Source of the DNA: Sphingopyxis sp. QXT-31
GTDB taxonomy: Bacteria; Pseudomonadota; Alphaproteobacteria; Sphingomonadales; Sphingomonadaceae
Assembly (NCBI RefSeq): GCF_001984035.1
Contig: NZ_CP019449.1
Span: 1,178,001-1,242,000 of the forward strand
DNA: 64,000 nt
Direction of reading: 5' to 3'
Position 1 is the stretch's first letter, and each line of letters opens with the position of its first letter. Below, piece by piece: positions 51,942 through 60,949 of the stretch. Under the pieces are notes generated by a model. The model did not search any database and was not told where the DNA came from. It saw only the letters and a program-made list of their open reading frames with translations. Position numbers and translations under genes: made by a program.

Positions 51942-51985
51942 GGCAAGGGGGAAGCACCCACCCCACCCTCCGCTTCCCCCTTGCC
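51942..51985 (+). terminator. Long hairpin after the autotransporter
   Basis: GGCAAGGGGGAAGC and GCTTCCCCCTTGCC form a perfect 14-bp stem around a 16-base C-rich loop, followed by a T-rich CTTCTATTTG. It separates the autotransporter from the sigma-factor cassette. Confidence 0.8.
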
Positions 51986-52192
51986 CTTCTATTTGACGAA
52001 CGAACGAGGATCATGATTGCCGCCACCGCCCCCTTCCCTCTTCACCGCGAGCATCGTTTCCATGCGGGAGAGGTCATGCCGCGGTTGCGCGCCGCGCTGG
52101 GGGCGCTATATGACGGCCCCGCCAGGGGGACGTGGGGCACCAGCCAGGCAGGTGCCGAAAAGCAGCAGATGGCGTTCCGAATCAATCGATCC

Positions 52193-52714
52193 ATGACAGA
52201 GGCGACCGACGCACCGCAGCCCATGCAGGGCATCGAGGGGGTATTGCTCGCCAACCGCGCGCGCATCATCCGCTTCCTCGAGGTGCGCGGTGCGGGCCCG
52301 GGCGCCGAGGACCTGTTCCAGGACCTGTGGATGCGGCTCACCGATCGCCGCACCGGGCCGATCGCCGACCCGCTCTCCTATGTCATGCGCGCCGCGAACA
52401 ATCTGATGCTCGACCGCTATCGCTCGGCGCGCCAGAGCGAGCTGCGCGACAAGGCGTGGGGCGAAAATGCCGCCACCGAAGCGCCTTCGGCCGAAACCGC
52501 GCTGATCTCGCGGCAGCAACTCGAGCAGGTCGAGGCGGCGATCGAGGCGACCGGCACGCGCCCCGCGCGCATCTTCCGCCGCTTCCGCGTCGACGGTATC
52601 GCGCAGCGCGACATCGCCGCCGAACAGGGCGTGAGCCTCAGCACGGTCGAGGCCGACCTGCGCAAGGTCTATGCCGCGCTCGCCGCGATCAGGAGGCAGT
52701 TCGATGCAACCTGA
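52193..52714 (+). CDS. ECF sigma factor (FecI-type)
   Basis: A 173-aa sigma factor with only regions 2 and 4. Region 2 is seen in FLEVRGAGPGAEDLFQDLWM and PLSYVMRAANNLMLDRYRSA; region 4 in FRRFRVDGIAQRDIAAEQGV with SLSTVEADLRKVYAAL. With the FecR-like and TonB-receptor genes behind it, it forms a cell-surface signalling cassette. The start is uncertain: ATG 52169 and ATG 52013 are in-frame alternatives, and none has a strong ribosome site. Its stop overlaps the fecR start by 11 bases. Confidence 0.88.
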   Translation: MTEATDAPQPMQGIEGVLLANRARIIRFLEVRGAGPGAEDLFQDLWMRLTDRRTGPIADPLSYVMRAANNLMLDRYRSARQSELRDKAWGENAATEAPSAETALISRQQLEQVEAAIEATGTRPARIFRRFRVDGIAQRDIAAEQGVSLSTVEADLRKVYAALAAIRRQFDAT

Positions 52715-53639
52715 CATGACCGCCATCGAAGCGCGCGCGATCGACTGGGTCATCGCCCAGCGCGATCCCGCTTTCGCCGACTGGTACGCTTTCGCCGACT
52801 GGCTGGCCGAGGACCCGGCGCACGCCGCGGCCTATGACGCCGTCGCGCTGCTCGACGCCGACCTCGACGCGCTTCCCGCCCGGCCCGCGGCGCCCGTCGC
52901 GGCCAACGACGAAGCGCCCCGCGTGCGTCCGTCGCGCCGCGCCTGGTTCGGCGGGGCGATCGCCGCCGCCCTCGTCGCCGCGATCACCGTCCCCAATATC
53001 GGCCTGTTCGGCGACCCGAATCGAATCCAGACGGCGCCGGGCGAGCACCGCACGCTCGAACTCGCCGACGGGTCGCGGATCGAGATCAACGGCGGCTCGG
53101 TCGTGACCCTCGACGAGGAACGCCCACGCTTTGCCAAGCTGGAGAGCGGCGAAGCGATGTTCCATGTCGTCCACCGCGAATCGGATCCCTTCGTGGTCGA
53201 GACGGGCGGCGCGCGGCTCGTCGATCTCGGCACCGCCTTCAACGTCGTGCGCCGCGACCGCGCGACCAGCGTCGCGGTGTCCGAAGGCATCGTGGTCTAC
53301 AACCCGCACCGCGACAATGTGCGCATGGTCGCGGGCGAAGGCATCGAGGCGCGCGACGGCGAGAAGAGCGCACCCAAGGTACGCAAGATCGACAGCGCGA
53401 CGATCGGCGGCTGGCGCAGCGGCCAGCTGGTCTATGCCGACACGCCCTTGTCCGTGGTCGCGGGCGACCTCCGGCGCACTGCGGGAATCGCGGTCAGCGT
53501 ATCGCCCGAAGCCGCGGACCTCCCCTTCCGCGGCGCGCTCGTGATCGGCGCAGACAAGGGCCGTGCCATCACAGACCTCGCCGCGCTCTCCGGTACCCGC
53601 GCCGAGCGGCGCGGCGACGGCTGGGTTCTCACGCGCTGA
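52704..53639 (+). CDS. FecR-family anti-sigma/signal transducer
   Basis: A 311-aa inner-membrane protein. The cytosolic N-terminal DUF4880-like part has AIDWVIAQRDPAFADWYAF and ADWLAEDPAHAAAYD. One membrane helix lies at about 88-108 (WFGGAIAAALVAAITVPNIG). The periplasmic FecR domain follows (PGEHRTLELADGSRIEINGG, FVVETGGARLVDLGTAFNV). It holds the sigma factor until the TonB receptor signals. AGGAGG precedes the ATG at 52704. Confidence 0.93.
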   Translation: MQPDMTAIEARAIDWVIAQRDPAFADWYAFADWLAEDPAHAAAYDAVALLDADLDALPARPAAPVAANDEAPRVRPSRRAWFGGAIAAALVAAITVPNIGLFGDPNRIQTAPGEHRTLELADGSRIEINGGSVVTLDEERPRFAKLESGEAMFHVVHRESDPFVVETGGARLVDLGTAFNVVRRDRATSVAVSEGIVVYNPHRDNVRMVAGEGIEARDGEKSAPKVRKIDSATIGGWRSGQLVYADTPLSVVAGDLRRTAGIAVSVSPEAADLPFRGALVIGADKGRAITDLAALSGTRAERRGDGWVLTR

Positions 53640-53641
53640 CG

Positions 53642-56089
53642 ATGCGGCGCAGCCTGCCCCTCGCCGCCGCGATCGCGATGCTCGCCGTCCCTGCCGTGGC
53701 GCAGGCCGCGGAAGAACGCGCGTTCGACGTGCCCAAGGGAAATTTGTCGACCAGCCTGCCTTTGCTTAGCCGCCAGGGCGGCGTCAGCATCAGCGTCGCC
53801 GACGCCGGCCTCTGGGGCAACCGCGTCAAGAAGGTGCGCGGGCGGATGAGCATCGAAGAGGCGATCCACCGCATGCTCGCGGGCTCCGACGCGCGCGCCG
53901 TGCGCGTCAGCGCGACCAGCTGGCGCATCGAACGCCGCCCGCCGCCGCCCAAGGTCGCGCGACGCGCCACCTCGCCGCCAAAACAGCCGCCGCCCCGAGC
54001 GCGGGCACCCGACAATCTCGTCGCCGGGCCCGATGACGAGATCATCGTCACCGCCTCGAAGACCGATCTGCCCTACGCAAGCTTTGCGGGCGTCGCCACC
54101 GTGCTGGATGGCGGCGATTTGGCGTTCGGCGGCGAGCGCGGGATGGAATCGATCCTGTCGCGCATGGCGACCGTCTCCTCGACCCACCTGGGTTCGGGGC
54201 GCAACAAGCTGTTCATCCGCGGCATCGCCGATTCCAGCTTCACCGGCCCGACTCAATCGACCGTCGGCCAATATCTCGGCGACATCCGGCTCAGCTACAA
54301 TGCGCCCGACCCGGACCTCCGCCTCTATGACATCCAGAATGTCGAGGTCCTCGAAGGGCCGCAGGGCACACTCTACGGCGCCGGTTCGCTCGGCGGCATC
54401 ATCCGCGCGGTCCCCAACGCCCCCGATCCCTATCGCCAGACGGTTCAGGCGATCGCCGGCGTGTCGGTGACCCAGCATGGCGACCCCGGCGGCGACCTCG
54501 GTGCGATCGTCAACCTGCCCGTCGGCGACGGCGGCCATGCGCTGCGCCTCGTCGGCTATATGCTCAGCGACGGCGGCTATATCGACAATCCGATGCTGGG
54601 CCAGAACGACGTCAACCGCGTCGACGTCCGCGGCGGTCGCGGCACCTTTCGCTTCGACGCGGGCAATGACTGGACGATCGATCTCGGCGGCGTCTACCAG
54701 ACGATCGCTTCGCGCGACGCGCAATATGCCGACAAGAATGCGCCGCCGCTGATCCGCAATTCGAACGTCGAGCAAAATGCCAAGGCCAAATACGGCCTCG
54801 GGACCATCGTCGTGATGAAGGAGTGGGACGGGCTGTTCTTCCAGTCGTCGAACGCCTTCGTCAGCCACCGGCTGTTCGAACGCTTCGACGCCAGCAAGCC
54901 GAACGATCCGCCGCGCATCCTCGACCAACGCAACGCGACGCGGATGTTCGTCAGCGAGACGCGGCTGTCGCGCCCGTTCGACGACGGGCTCGGCTGGGTG
55001 GTCGGGGTCAGCCTGCTCGACAACCGCACGCGCCAGAGCCGCGAAATCGGCGACGCCTTCGTCCAGATGCCGCTCACCGGCGTATCGAACCGGATCACCG
55101 AAGTGACAGGCTATGGCGAGGCGACGGTCGAGCTGATGCCGAACCTGATCGCAGCGGGCGGCCTCCGGCTCTCGCACGCGCGCCTCGACGGTGCGGGGCG
55201 CGACGTTCCGCTCGACGTCGCTTTCGCGGGCCGCGCCGAGACCGCGCACCGGTCCGAAACCGACCTCCTGCCCTCGGCCTCGCTGCTCGCTACGCCGATG
55301 CGCGACGTGACGCTCTACGTCCGCTATCAGGAGGGTTTCCGCCCAGGCGGCCTCGCGGTCGACAATAATTTCGTCCGCCGCTTCCGCAACGACCAGGTCC
55401 AGACGCTCGAAACCGGGGTGCGCTTCGGCGAGAAGGGCTGGACGCCGTTTGACGCCAGCCTGTCGATATCGCATAGCCGCTGGCGCGATATCCAGGCCGA
55501 TTTCATCGACACGAACGGCTTCCCGACCACCGCCAATATCGGCGACGGGCGGATCACCAGCGTCACCGGCGCCTTTGCGGTGCGTCCGATCCCCGAGCTG
55601 TCGTTCGAGCTGGGCGGCGTGTACAATCACAGCCGCGTGACCGAGCTTTTCTCGACCGAATTGCGCACAATCGCGGTGCGCGCCGCGGCGGCGGGCGGCG
55701 ATGTCGGGATTACCATCCCGCAGGAACAATTGCTCGAGCGCCTCGGCCAGATTCCGAATGTCGCAAAATATGCGGTGCGCGGCTCGTTCAACTATGCCGC
55801 GCCGATGGGCGACGAGGATCTGCGCGTGAACGGCTGGGCGAATTATGTCGGCCCGTCCCGGCTCGGTATCGGTCCGATCCTCGGCGAGGGCCAGGGCAAA
55901 TATGTCGACACCGGCCTCGCGATGCGTCTCGGCAACCATCGCCGCGGCCTGTCGCTGACGCTGACCAACCTCTTCGACGCCAAGGGCAACCGCTTCGCCC
56001 TCGGCACGCCCTTCGTCGAGGGCAGCGCGGGGTATCTGACCCCGCTGCGCCCGCGGACGCTCCGGATCGCGATCGACTTGTCGTATTGA
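53642..56089 (+). CDS. TonB-dependent receptor with N-terminal STN signalling domain
   Basis: An 815-aa outer-membrane receptor. Signal peptide ends VPAVAQA, then an STN domain (about 25-100, FDVPKGNLSTSLPLLSRQGG to RVSATSWRIERR), a Pro-rich linker, the TonB box region with DEIIVTASK, the plug (LFIRGIADSSFTGPTQSTVG, VEVLEGPQGTLYGAGSLGGI) and a 22-strand barrel. It takes up an unknown ligand and passes the signal to FecR, the standard logic for STN receptors. Two bases separate it from fecR. Confidence 0.94.
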   Translation: MRRSLPLAAAIAMLAVPAVAQAAEERAFDVPKGNLSTSLPLLSRQGGVSISVADAGLWGNRVKKVRGRMSIEEAIHRMLAGSDARAVRVSATSWRIERRPPPPKVARRATSPPKQPPPRARAPDNLVAGPDDEIIVTASKTDLPYASFAGVATVLDGGDLAFGGERGMESILSRMATVSSTHLGSGRNKLFIRGIADSSFTGPTQSTVGQYLGDIRLSYNAPDPDLRLYDIQNVEVLEGPQGTLYGAGSLGGIIRAVPNAPDPYRQTVQAIAGVSVTQHGDPGGDLGAIVNLPVGDGGHALRLVGYMLSDGGYIDNPMLGQNDVNRVDVRGGRGTFRFDAGNDWTIDLGGVYQTIASRDAQYADKNAPPLIRNSNVEQNAKAKYGLGTIVVMKEWDGLFFQSSNAFVSHRLFERFDASKPNDPPRILDQRNATRMFVSETRLSRPFDDGLGWVVGVSLLDNRTRQSREIGDAFVQMPLTGVSNRITEVTGYGEATVELMPNLIAAGGLRLSHARLDGAGRDVPLDVAFAGRAETAHRSETDLLPSASLLATPMRDVTLYVRYQEGFRPGGLAVDNNFVRRFRNDQVQTLETGVRFGEKGWTPFDASLSISHSRWRDIQADFIDTNGFPTTANIGDGRITSVTGAFAVRPIPELSFELGGVYNHSRVTELFSTELRTIAVRAAAAGGDVGITIPQEQLLERLGQIPNVAKYAVRGSFNYAAPMGDEDLRVNGWANYVGPSRLGIGPILGEGQGKYVDTGLAMRLGNHRRGLSLTLTNLFDAKGNRFALGTPFVEGSAGYLTPLRPRTLRIAIDLSY

Positions 56090-56109
56090 CGGGTGGCTTA
56101 GGGCCGCTT

Positions 56110-56290
56110 CGGGGTGGGGAGCGGACGTTCCGAATGCTCCCTGCGGCGTAGCCGTGGGGAGGGGGACCACCCGCAGGGTGATGGAGGAGTCGGTGCCATA
56201 AGCGTCAGCGTTGGAGGCCTCCACCCCTCCACCATGCTTCGCATGTTCCCCCTCCCCATCGCTGCGCGACAGGGAGAATAAGATGTCCGC
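56110..56290. repeat. Extragenic inverted repeat element
   Basis: Two perfect 12-bp arms, TGGGGAGGGGGA (56155-56166) and TCCCCCTCCCCA (56247-56258), with further small G/C-rich palindromes between, lie in the gap after the TonB receptor. Such G4AG5 elements look like dispersed extragenic repeats of sphingomonads. They may also end both convergent transcripts. Confidence 0.5.
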
Positions 56291-56316
56291 TCCGCCCGAA
56301 ACCTGCCCTCAGCCAC

Positions 56317-57456
56317 CTATTCCGCCAAAGTCAGCGCCTCGTAGCGCTCCATATGATAATCGGCGCTGCCGAACTGGCCCTCTATCATCGTCGCGCGCTT
56401 GAAATAATGGCCGATCGCCAGCTCCTGCGTGATGCCGATGCCGCCGTGCGTCTGGATCGCGTTCTGGCCAACGAAGTTCGCGCCGCGCGCGACCTTGTAC
56501 TTCGCCGCCGACACCGCGGCCTTGCGCTCGTCGGCGGGGAGGCCCAGCTTCAGCGTCCCCATGATCGTCATCGAGCGCGCCTGCTCGACCTCCATGAACA
56601 TGTCGACCATACGGTGCTGCAGCACCTGGAACTTCGCGATCGGTACGCCGAACTGCTTGCGCTGTTGCGTATAGTCCAGCGTGCCTTCGTGCAGCTTCTG
56701 CATCACGCCGGTGGCTTCCGCGCACACCGCGATGGTCGCCTCGTCGACGATCTGTTCGATCAGCGCCAGCCCTTCGCCCTCGCCGCCCAGCAGCGCGTCG
56801 GCGGGGATGGCGACATTCTCGAAATAGATTTCCGACGCGCGGCTGCCGTCGACGGTCGGATAGTCGCGGCGAACGATGCCCGGCAGGTTCGCGTCGATCA
56901 GGAACAAGGACACGCCCTCGCGGTCGCGCTGGCCGCCGCCGGTGCGCGCGGTGACGAGCAGGTGCGTCGCCCAAGGTGCGGCATAGACCACGCTCTTGTG
57001 ACCATTGAGCACATAGCCCGCGCCATCCTTCTTCGCGCTGGTGCGCAGATTGGCGAGGTCGTAGCGGCCCTGCGGTTCGGCGTAAGCGAAGGCAACGATG
57101 ACCTTGCCCGCGATGATCTCGGGGATGAATTTGTCGGCCTGCGCGCCGCCGACGGCCTTGAGCGCGCCGCCCGCGATGACTACGGTGGGCAGGTACGGCT
57201 CGATGCCGAGCACTTTGCCGAGTTCCTCCATGATGATCGCATTTTCCAGAGCGCCGCCGCCGAGGCCACCATGCTCTTCCGAAAAGGCCGCGCCGAGCAT
57301 GCCCAGTTCTTGCGCCAGCGCGGTCCAGATCGCGGGATCGCGGCCCTCGTCGCTCGCGATGAACTTCTGGCGCGTCTCGAAATCATAGGTGTCGCCGAGG
57401 AAGCGGGCCAGCGTGTCGCGGATCATGTCCTGCGTTTCGGTGTAGGTGAAATCCAT
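56317..57456 (-). CDS. Acyl-CoA dehydrogenase, second subunit
   Basis: A 379-aa FAD enzyme of the acyl-CoA dehydrogenase family (fatty acid or side-chain beta-oxidation). Recognised parts are FSEEHGGLGGGALENAIIME, AFAYAEPQGRYDLANLRTSA, ALIEQIVDEATIAVCAEATG and the C-terminal THGGIGITQELAIGHYFKRA. GAGGA before the ATG at 57456 fixes the start. It follows a second, different dehydrogenase gene. Adjacent pairs like this often form alpha2beta2 enzymes in steroid or branched-acid breakdown; whether both subunits are active is not clear. Confidence 0.92.
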   Translation of the reverse strand: MDFTYTETQDMIRDTLARFLGDTYDFETRQKFIASDEGRDPAIWTALAQELGMLGAAFSEEHGGLGGGALENAIIMEELGKVLGIEPYLPTVVIAGGALKAVGGAQADKFIPEIIAGKVIVAFAYAEPQGRYDLANLRTSAKKDGAGYVLNGHKSVVYAAPWATHLLVTARTGGGQRDREGVSLFLIDANLPGIVRRDYPTVDGSRASEIYFENVAIPADALLGGEGEGLALIEQIVDEATIAVCAEATGVMQKLHEGTLDYTQQRKQFGVPIAKFQVLQHRMVDMFMEVEQARSMTIMGTLKLGLPADERKAAVSAAKYKVARGANFVGQNAIQTHGGIGITQELAIGHYFKRATMIEGQFGSADYHMERYEALTLAE

Positions 57457-57483
57457 TGTCGTTATCCTCGATTTCATCGTCAA

Positions 57484-57549
57484 CCCGGCGGAAGCCGGGA
57501 TCTCACCGCTGCGTCATGGCGCGAGGTCGAGATCCCGGCCTCCGCCGGG
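57484..57549. repeat. REP-like inverted repeat inside the dehydrogenase operon
   Basis: Arms 57484-57504 and 57529-57549 match in 20 of 21 positions (CCCGGCGGAAGCCGGGATCTC form). This is the common proteobacterial CCGGCGGAGGCCGGGATC extragenic element and could trim or stabilise the mRNA between the two genes. Confidence 0.7.
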
Positions 57550-57567
57550 ATGACGTCAATTATGTGA

Positions 57568-58761
57568 TCAGAGCCCCAAAACCATCTTCGCGATGATGTT
57601 GCGCTGGATCTCGTTCGACCCGCCGTAAATCGTCGTCTTGCGGACGTTGAAATAGGTCGGCGCCGCGCGGTGCGCATAATCGGGCCCGATCGGATGCTCG
57701 TTGTCGCCCTCGCCGAAACCGCGGAAATAGGGCGCGCCATAATGGCCCACCGCTTCTAGCGTCAGTTCGGTCAGCCGCTGCTGGATTTCCGATCCCTTGA
57801 TCTTGAGCAGGCTCGATTCCGGCCCCGGTCCGCGGCCCGCATTGGGCCCCGCCAGGCTGCGCAGCTCGGTAAATTCGAGCGCCGTGAGATCGACCTCGAG
57901 CTCGGCGATCTTGCGCTTGAAGAAGGCGTTCTGGATCAGCGGCTTGTCGCCGTCGAGTTCGGTACGCGCGATCGCCTTGACCTTCTCGACGCCGCGCTTC
58001 GACGCAGCGACGCCGGCGATGCCGGTGCGCTCGTGCGCGAGCAGGAACTTGGCGCAGGTCCAGCCCTTATTCTCTTCGTAGACGCGCTGCGACTGCGGGA
58101 CGCGAACATCCTCCAGCCACACTTCGTTGACTTCATGCTCGCCGCCCAGCGTGATGATCGGGCGCACGGTGATGCCGGGCGACTTCATGTCGATGAGGAG
58201 GAAGCTGATGCCTTCCTGCTGCTTGGCGTCCTTGTCGGTGCGGACGAGGAAAAAGCCCCAGTCGGCGTGCTGCGCCATCGTCGTCCAGGTCTTCTGGCCG
58301 TTGACGATATAGTCGTCGCCGTCGGGAACCGCCGTCGTGCGCAGGCTGGCGAGATCCGATCCCGCGCCGGGTTCCGAATAGCCCTGGCACCACCAATCCT
58401 CGCCCGACAGGATGCGGGGGAGGAAATAGGCCTTCTGCTCGGGGGTACCGAAAGTGTAGATCACCGGGCCGACCATCGCGAGGCCGAAGGGCATCAGCCG
58501 GATGCAGTCGGCGCGCGCGGTTTCCTCGGAGAAGATGAAGCGCTGCGTCGGGGTCCAGCCGGTGCCGCCATATTCGACCGGCCATGCGGGAGCGACCCAG
58601 CCCTTCTTGTAGAGCACCTTGTGCCACGCCAGGAAATCTTCCTTGGACAGCTCTTCCCCCTCATCCTGCTTGCCGCGCAATTCTTCGGGGTAGTTTTCGG
58701 CGATGAAGTTCCGGACTTCCTGCTGGAAGGCCAGGTCTTCGGGGCTGAACTCCATGTCCAT
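57568..58761 (-). CDS. Acyl-CoA dehydrogenase, first subunit
   Basis: A 397-aa acyl-CoA dehydrogenase, first gene of the operon. Motifs are CQGYSEPGAGSDLASLRTTA, KTWTTMAQHADWGFFLVRTD and the end IYGGSNEIQRNIIAKMVLGL. At the usual catalytic YEG site it has YGG, so if active it must use another Glu, as isovaleryl-type and steroid-type enzymes do. GGGAG precedes the ATG at 58761; the longer frame to 58806 is rejected. A MerR-type palindrome lies about 45 bp upstream. Confidence 0.93.
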   Translation of the reverse strand: MDMEFSPEDLAFQQEVRNFIAENYPEELRGKQDEGEELSKEDFLAWHKVLYKKGWVAPAWPVEYGGTGWTPTQRFIFSEETARADCIRLMPFGLAMVGPVIYTFGTPEQKAYFLPRILSGEDWWCQGYSEPGAGSDLASLRTTAVPDGDDYIVNGQKTWTTMAQHADWGFFLVRTDKDAKQQEGISFLLIDMKSPGITVRPIITLGGEHEVNEVWLEDVRVPQSQRVYEENKGWTCAKFLLAHERTGIAGVAASKRGVEKVKAIARTELDGDKPLIQNAFFKRKIAELEVDLTALEFTELRSLAGPNAGRGPGPESSLLKIKGSEIQQRLTELTLEAVGHYGAPYFRGFGEGDNEHPIGPDYAHRAAPTYFNVRKTTIYGGSNEIQRNIIAKMVLGL

Positions 58762-58801
58762 TCTGATTCTCCCAAGGGCTGTGCCCGGTTTATAGGACCG
58801 G

Positions 58802-58824
58802 TTCACGCTTACGTAAAGGTAAGT
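58802..58824. promoter_or_regulatory. Candidate MerR-type operator before the dehydrogenase operon
   Basis: CTTACGTAAAGGTAAG (58808-58823) with outer TTCACG forms an imperfect palindrome. On the minus strand it reads TTACCTTTACGTAAGCGTGA, close to sites I recall for LiuR-type regulators of acyl-CoA catabolism. Position in the promoter fits; the match is from memory and needs a motif scan. Confidence 0.42.
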
Positions 58825-58952
58825 TGTATTTTGCTACGCGATATGCGGCAACTTCGCCAACTTCGAAGGACTTGTCCAGATGCGCACGAAGGCGCCGCGG
58901 CGCAAAGCCGGGCGCGGTATTATCCTGCGTTGATATGCGGACTTCCGGCGCG

Positions 58953-59570
58953 CTATTGCGTCGGCAGCGGCGGTGCACCGCGATAGGCGATGCACCAGCG
59001 CAGCGCGACGAAAGGTTCGCGGGTTGCGATCGGCGCCGACTTACCCTCGGGCGCCACGACGACCGTCGAGGCTTCCATCTCGAAACCCGCGGGCGGGTCA
59101 TAGCCCTCGATGAAGCTGTCGCTCGCCGATATGCCGATCGCGTTGCCGTTGGCGGTGGTCCGGTTCGCCGCGCCGGTGCTGGTCTGGATTCCGCCGCGGT
59201 GGGCGTGCGGCGGCAGGTTGGTTTCGGCGAGCTTCAAGCTCTCGTGGCCTAGCTTCTGTCCAGGCGCCACCGGCAGCAGCCCCGGCCCCACGCCATTGCC
59301 GACCGCCGCGCGGCTGCGCAGGTCGGGCAGCTGGAACACCCGGTTGTCGCCGCCATAGGTCGTCCCGATAGCGTTGTAGAGCGCCAGATTGTCGCGGATC
59401 ACCAGCTCCCTGCCGTCGGCTTCGTAATAGTCCATCGGGCAATATGGGAAAGACACGAGCATCAGCTGCCCCGCCGAAGGCGAAACCTGCGCCGCAGCCG
59501 GCGCCGTCGACAGACATGCCAACCCGTATAGCGCAAGCGACATCCGCAAATTCATGGCCCTGCCCCGCAT
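58953..59570 (-). CDS. Secreted tail-collar-domain protein 1
   Basis: A 205-aa exported protein with a phage tail collar domain, as in microcystin-dependent (MdpB) proteins. Signal ends APAAAQ. Collar landmarks are PMDYYEADGRELVIRDNLAL, YNAIGTTYGGDNRVFQLPDL and the NLPPHAHRGG His motif; conserved Cys near both ends. Start ATG 59570 has AGGGG 7 nt before it; ATG 59555 is possible. Third of three tandem paralogues. No phage genes are near, so these look like a host surface or secreted set. Confidence 0.85.
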   Translation of the reverse strand: MRGRAMNLRMSLALYGLACLSTAPAAAQVSPSAGQLMLVSFPYCPMDYYEADGRELVIRDNLALYNAIGTTYGGDNRVFQLPDLRSRAAVGNGVGPGLLPVAPGQKLGHESLKLAETNLPPHAHRGGIQTSTGAANRTTANGNAIGISASDSFIEGYDPPAGFEMEASTVVVAPEGKSAPIATREPFVALRWCIAYRGAPPLPTQ

Positions 59571-59597
59571 ATTCCTGCCCCTATTCCTCGTTCGCCG

Positions 59598-60230
59598 TCA
59601 GTTGCGCGGCGGAAACACGCCCCAGGCCGCGATACAAAAGCGGTTCACGGTGAAGGGCGACTGGTTCGACACCGGATCGCTGCCGCCGGTCTTCTGGATT
59701 GCCACCGTGTCGGGATGCAGATTGCCATCGAAGGCGATCGTCGTCGAATATTGCGGCCCGCTCGTCTTGCCGAAGGCGTTGCGGAAGGGACGCGGTGTGT
59801 CGCTGTCGCCGTCGACCGAGCGGATCAACGCCTTGTGGCTGTGCGTCGCCAGCTGGTCGATCGTCAGCACCTGGTTTTCGGCGCCACCGGTGCCGCCCAG
59901 CGGCAGGTTGGCGAGTATCGGTCCCCACCCCGCTCCCACGGCGATCCGCCCGCGCAGATCGGGGATCGCGAAGGTCGTGACCCCATCGCCGCCATAGGTC
60001 TTGTCGATGAGCGAGAAGAGCTGCGAATAGGATGTCTTTTGCAGCAGGCGCCCGTCGGCCTCCAGCCAGCGCGCCGGACAGGGCCCCGCCATCTCGATCA
60101 GCTGCCCGATATAATAATGCTCGATAGGATCGGGCGGCGGAAGCTGCGCCATCGCGGGCATTGCCGCCACGGCCGCCCCGGTCCCGATCGACGCCAGCAT
60201 CGCCGCCTTGCCGTAACGCATGTTCTTCAT
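59598..60230 (-). CDS. Secreted tail-collar-domain protein 2
   Basis: A 210-aa paralogue of its neighbours. Signal peptide ends AAMPAMAQ. Collar motif: ARWLEADGRLLQKTSYSQLF, SLIDKTYGGDGVTTFAIPDL, then DQLATHSHKALIRS with the paired His. The end NRFCIAAWGVFPP matches the C-terminal Cys of the others. 27 bases from gene 1. Substrate or binding partner unknown. Confidence 0.85.
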   Translation of the reverse strand: MKNMRYGKAAMLASIGTGAAVAAMPAMAQLPPPDPIEHYYIGQLIEMAGPCPARWLEADGRLLQKTSYSQLFSLIDKTYGGDGVTTFAIPDLRGRIAVGAGWGPILANLPLGGTGGAENQVLTIDQLATHSHKALIRSVDGDSDTPRPFRNAFGKTSGPQYSTTIAFDGNLHPDTVAIQKTGGSDPVSNQSPFTVNRFCIAAWGVFPPRN

Positions 60231-60264
60231 TCCCCCGATGCTCCCGCCATCACCATGCCGCGCA

Positions 60265-60864
60265 TCAGCCCGGTGACGCCCCGTTCGGGAGGATGCAATA
60301 TTGGATACCCAGCCCGGGCGAGCGCCGTTCGAACGGCTTTCCGTCGCCGCTGTTCACGAACGCCAGTGTTTCGCGGTTCATCAGATTCGCCGCCGGCAAG
60401 CCGCCCGCGACATATTTATTCGCCTGCGTCGTCGCAAAGATCGCGCCGAGCGCGCGATAGGCGTTACCGGCCCCGCTGGTTGTGCGGATCAGCGCGGTAT
60501 GCTCGTGGCGCGGCATCTGATTTTCGGTCAGCGCCACCATATCGCTGCCGCCCTTTTCGCCCTGCGCGCGCGTCGTGCGCCCCTCGGCGCTACCCGCCCC
60601 CATCGACGTCCGGCCGCGCATGTCTGGCAACGCAAAGGTCGTGACGCCGTCGCCGCCATAGGCCTTGCCGATGGTTGTGAAGAGGTCCGGATAGTCGGCA
60701 ATCTTCAGCAGCTGACCTTCGGCCGGCAGCGTTCCACCCGGACAGAATTTATAGGCGAATTTGACCAGTTCACCGCGATACTGCGCCGATGCCGACGGCG
60801 CCGCCGCAATCGCACCGCAAACCAGCACGACGCCAATACCACGCCGCACCCTTGTCCGGATCAT
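60265..60864 (-). CDS. Secreted tail-collar-domain protein 3
   Basis: A 199-aa paralogue and the first gene in the row. Signal ends APSASAQ. The collar part reads GTLPAEGQLLKIADYPDLFT, TIGKAYGGDGVTTFALPDM and NQMPRHEHTALIRT; the end IQYCILPNG carries the shared Cys. GGGGGA 6 nt before the ATG at 60864 fixes the start. It is the most compact and probably the head of a three-gene transcript. Confidence 0.86.
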   Translation of the reverse strand: MIRTRVRRGIGVVLVCGAIAAAPSASAQYRGELVKFAYKFCPGGTLPAEGQLLKIADYPDLFTTIGKAYGGDGVTTFALPDMRGRTSMGAGSAEGRTTRAQGEKGGSDMVALTENQMPRHEHTALIRTTSGAGNAYRALGAIFATTQANKYVAGGLPAANLMNRETLAFVNSGDGKPFERRSPGLGIQYCILPNGASPG

Positions 60865-60949
60865 CCGCAATCCCCCGATAGCCCTTCTGCAACCTTAAGG
60901 GAAAGCTTCTTGAAGTCAAAAGCTTAGCGATGAATTGAGTGGGCCCGAT

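Noticed and set aside
53432..56224. 930-codon open frame on the minus strand
   Set aside because: It lies fully opposite the TonB receptor and end of fecR, reads as Arg/Asp/Gly-rich antisense sequence and has no ribosome site; a high-GC shadow.
58953..60864. Second prophage suggested by collar-domain genes
   Set aside because: All three have signal peptides and no head, tail, terminase or integrase gene is near.
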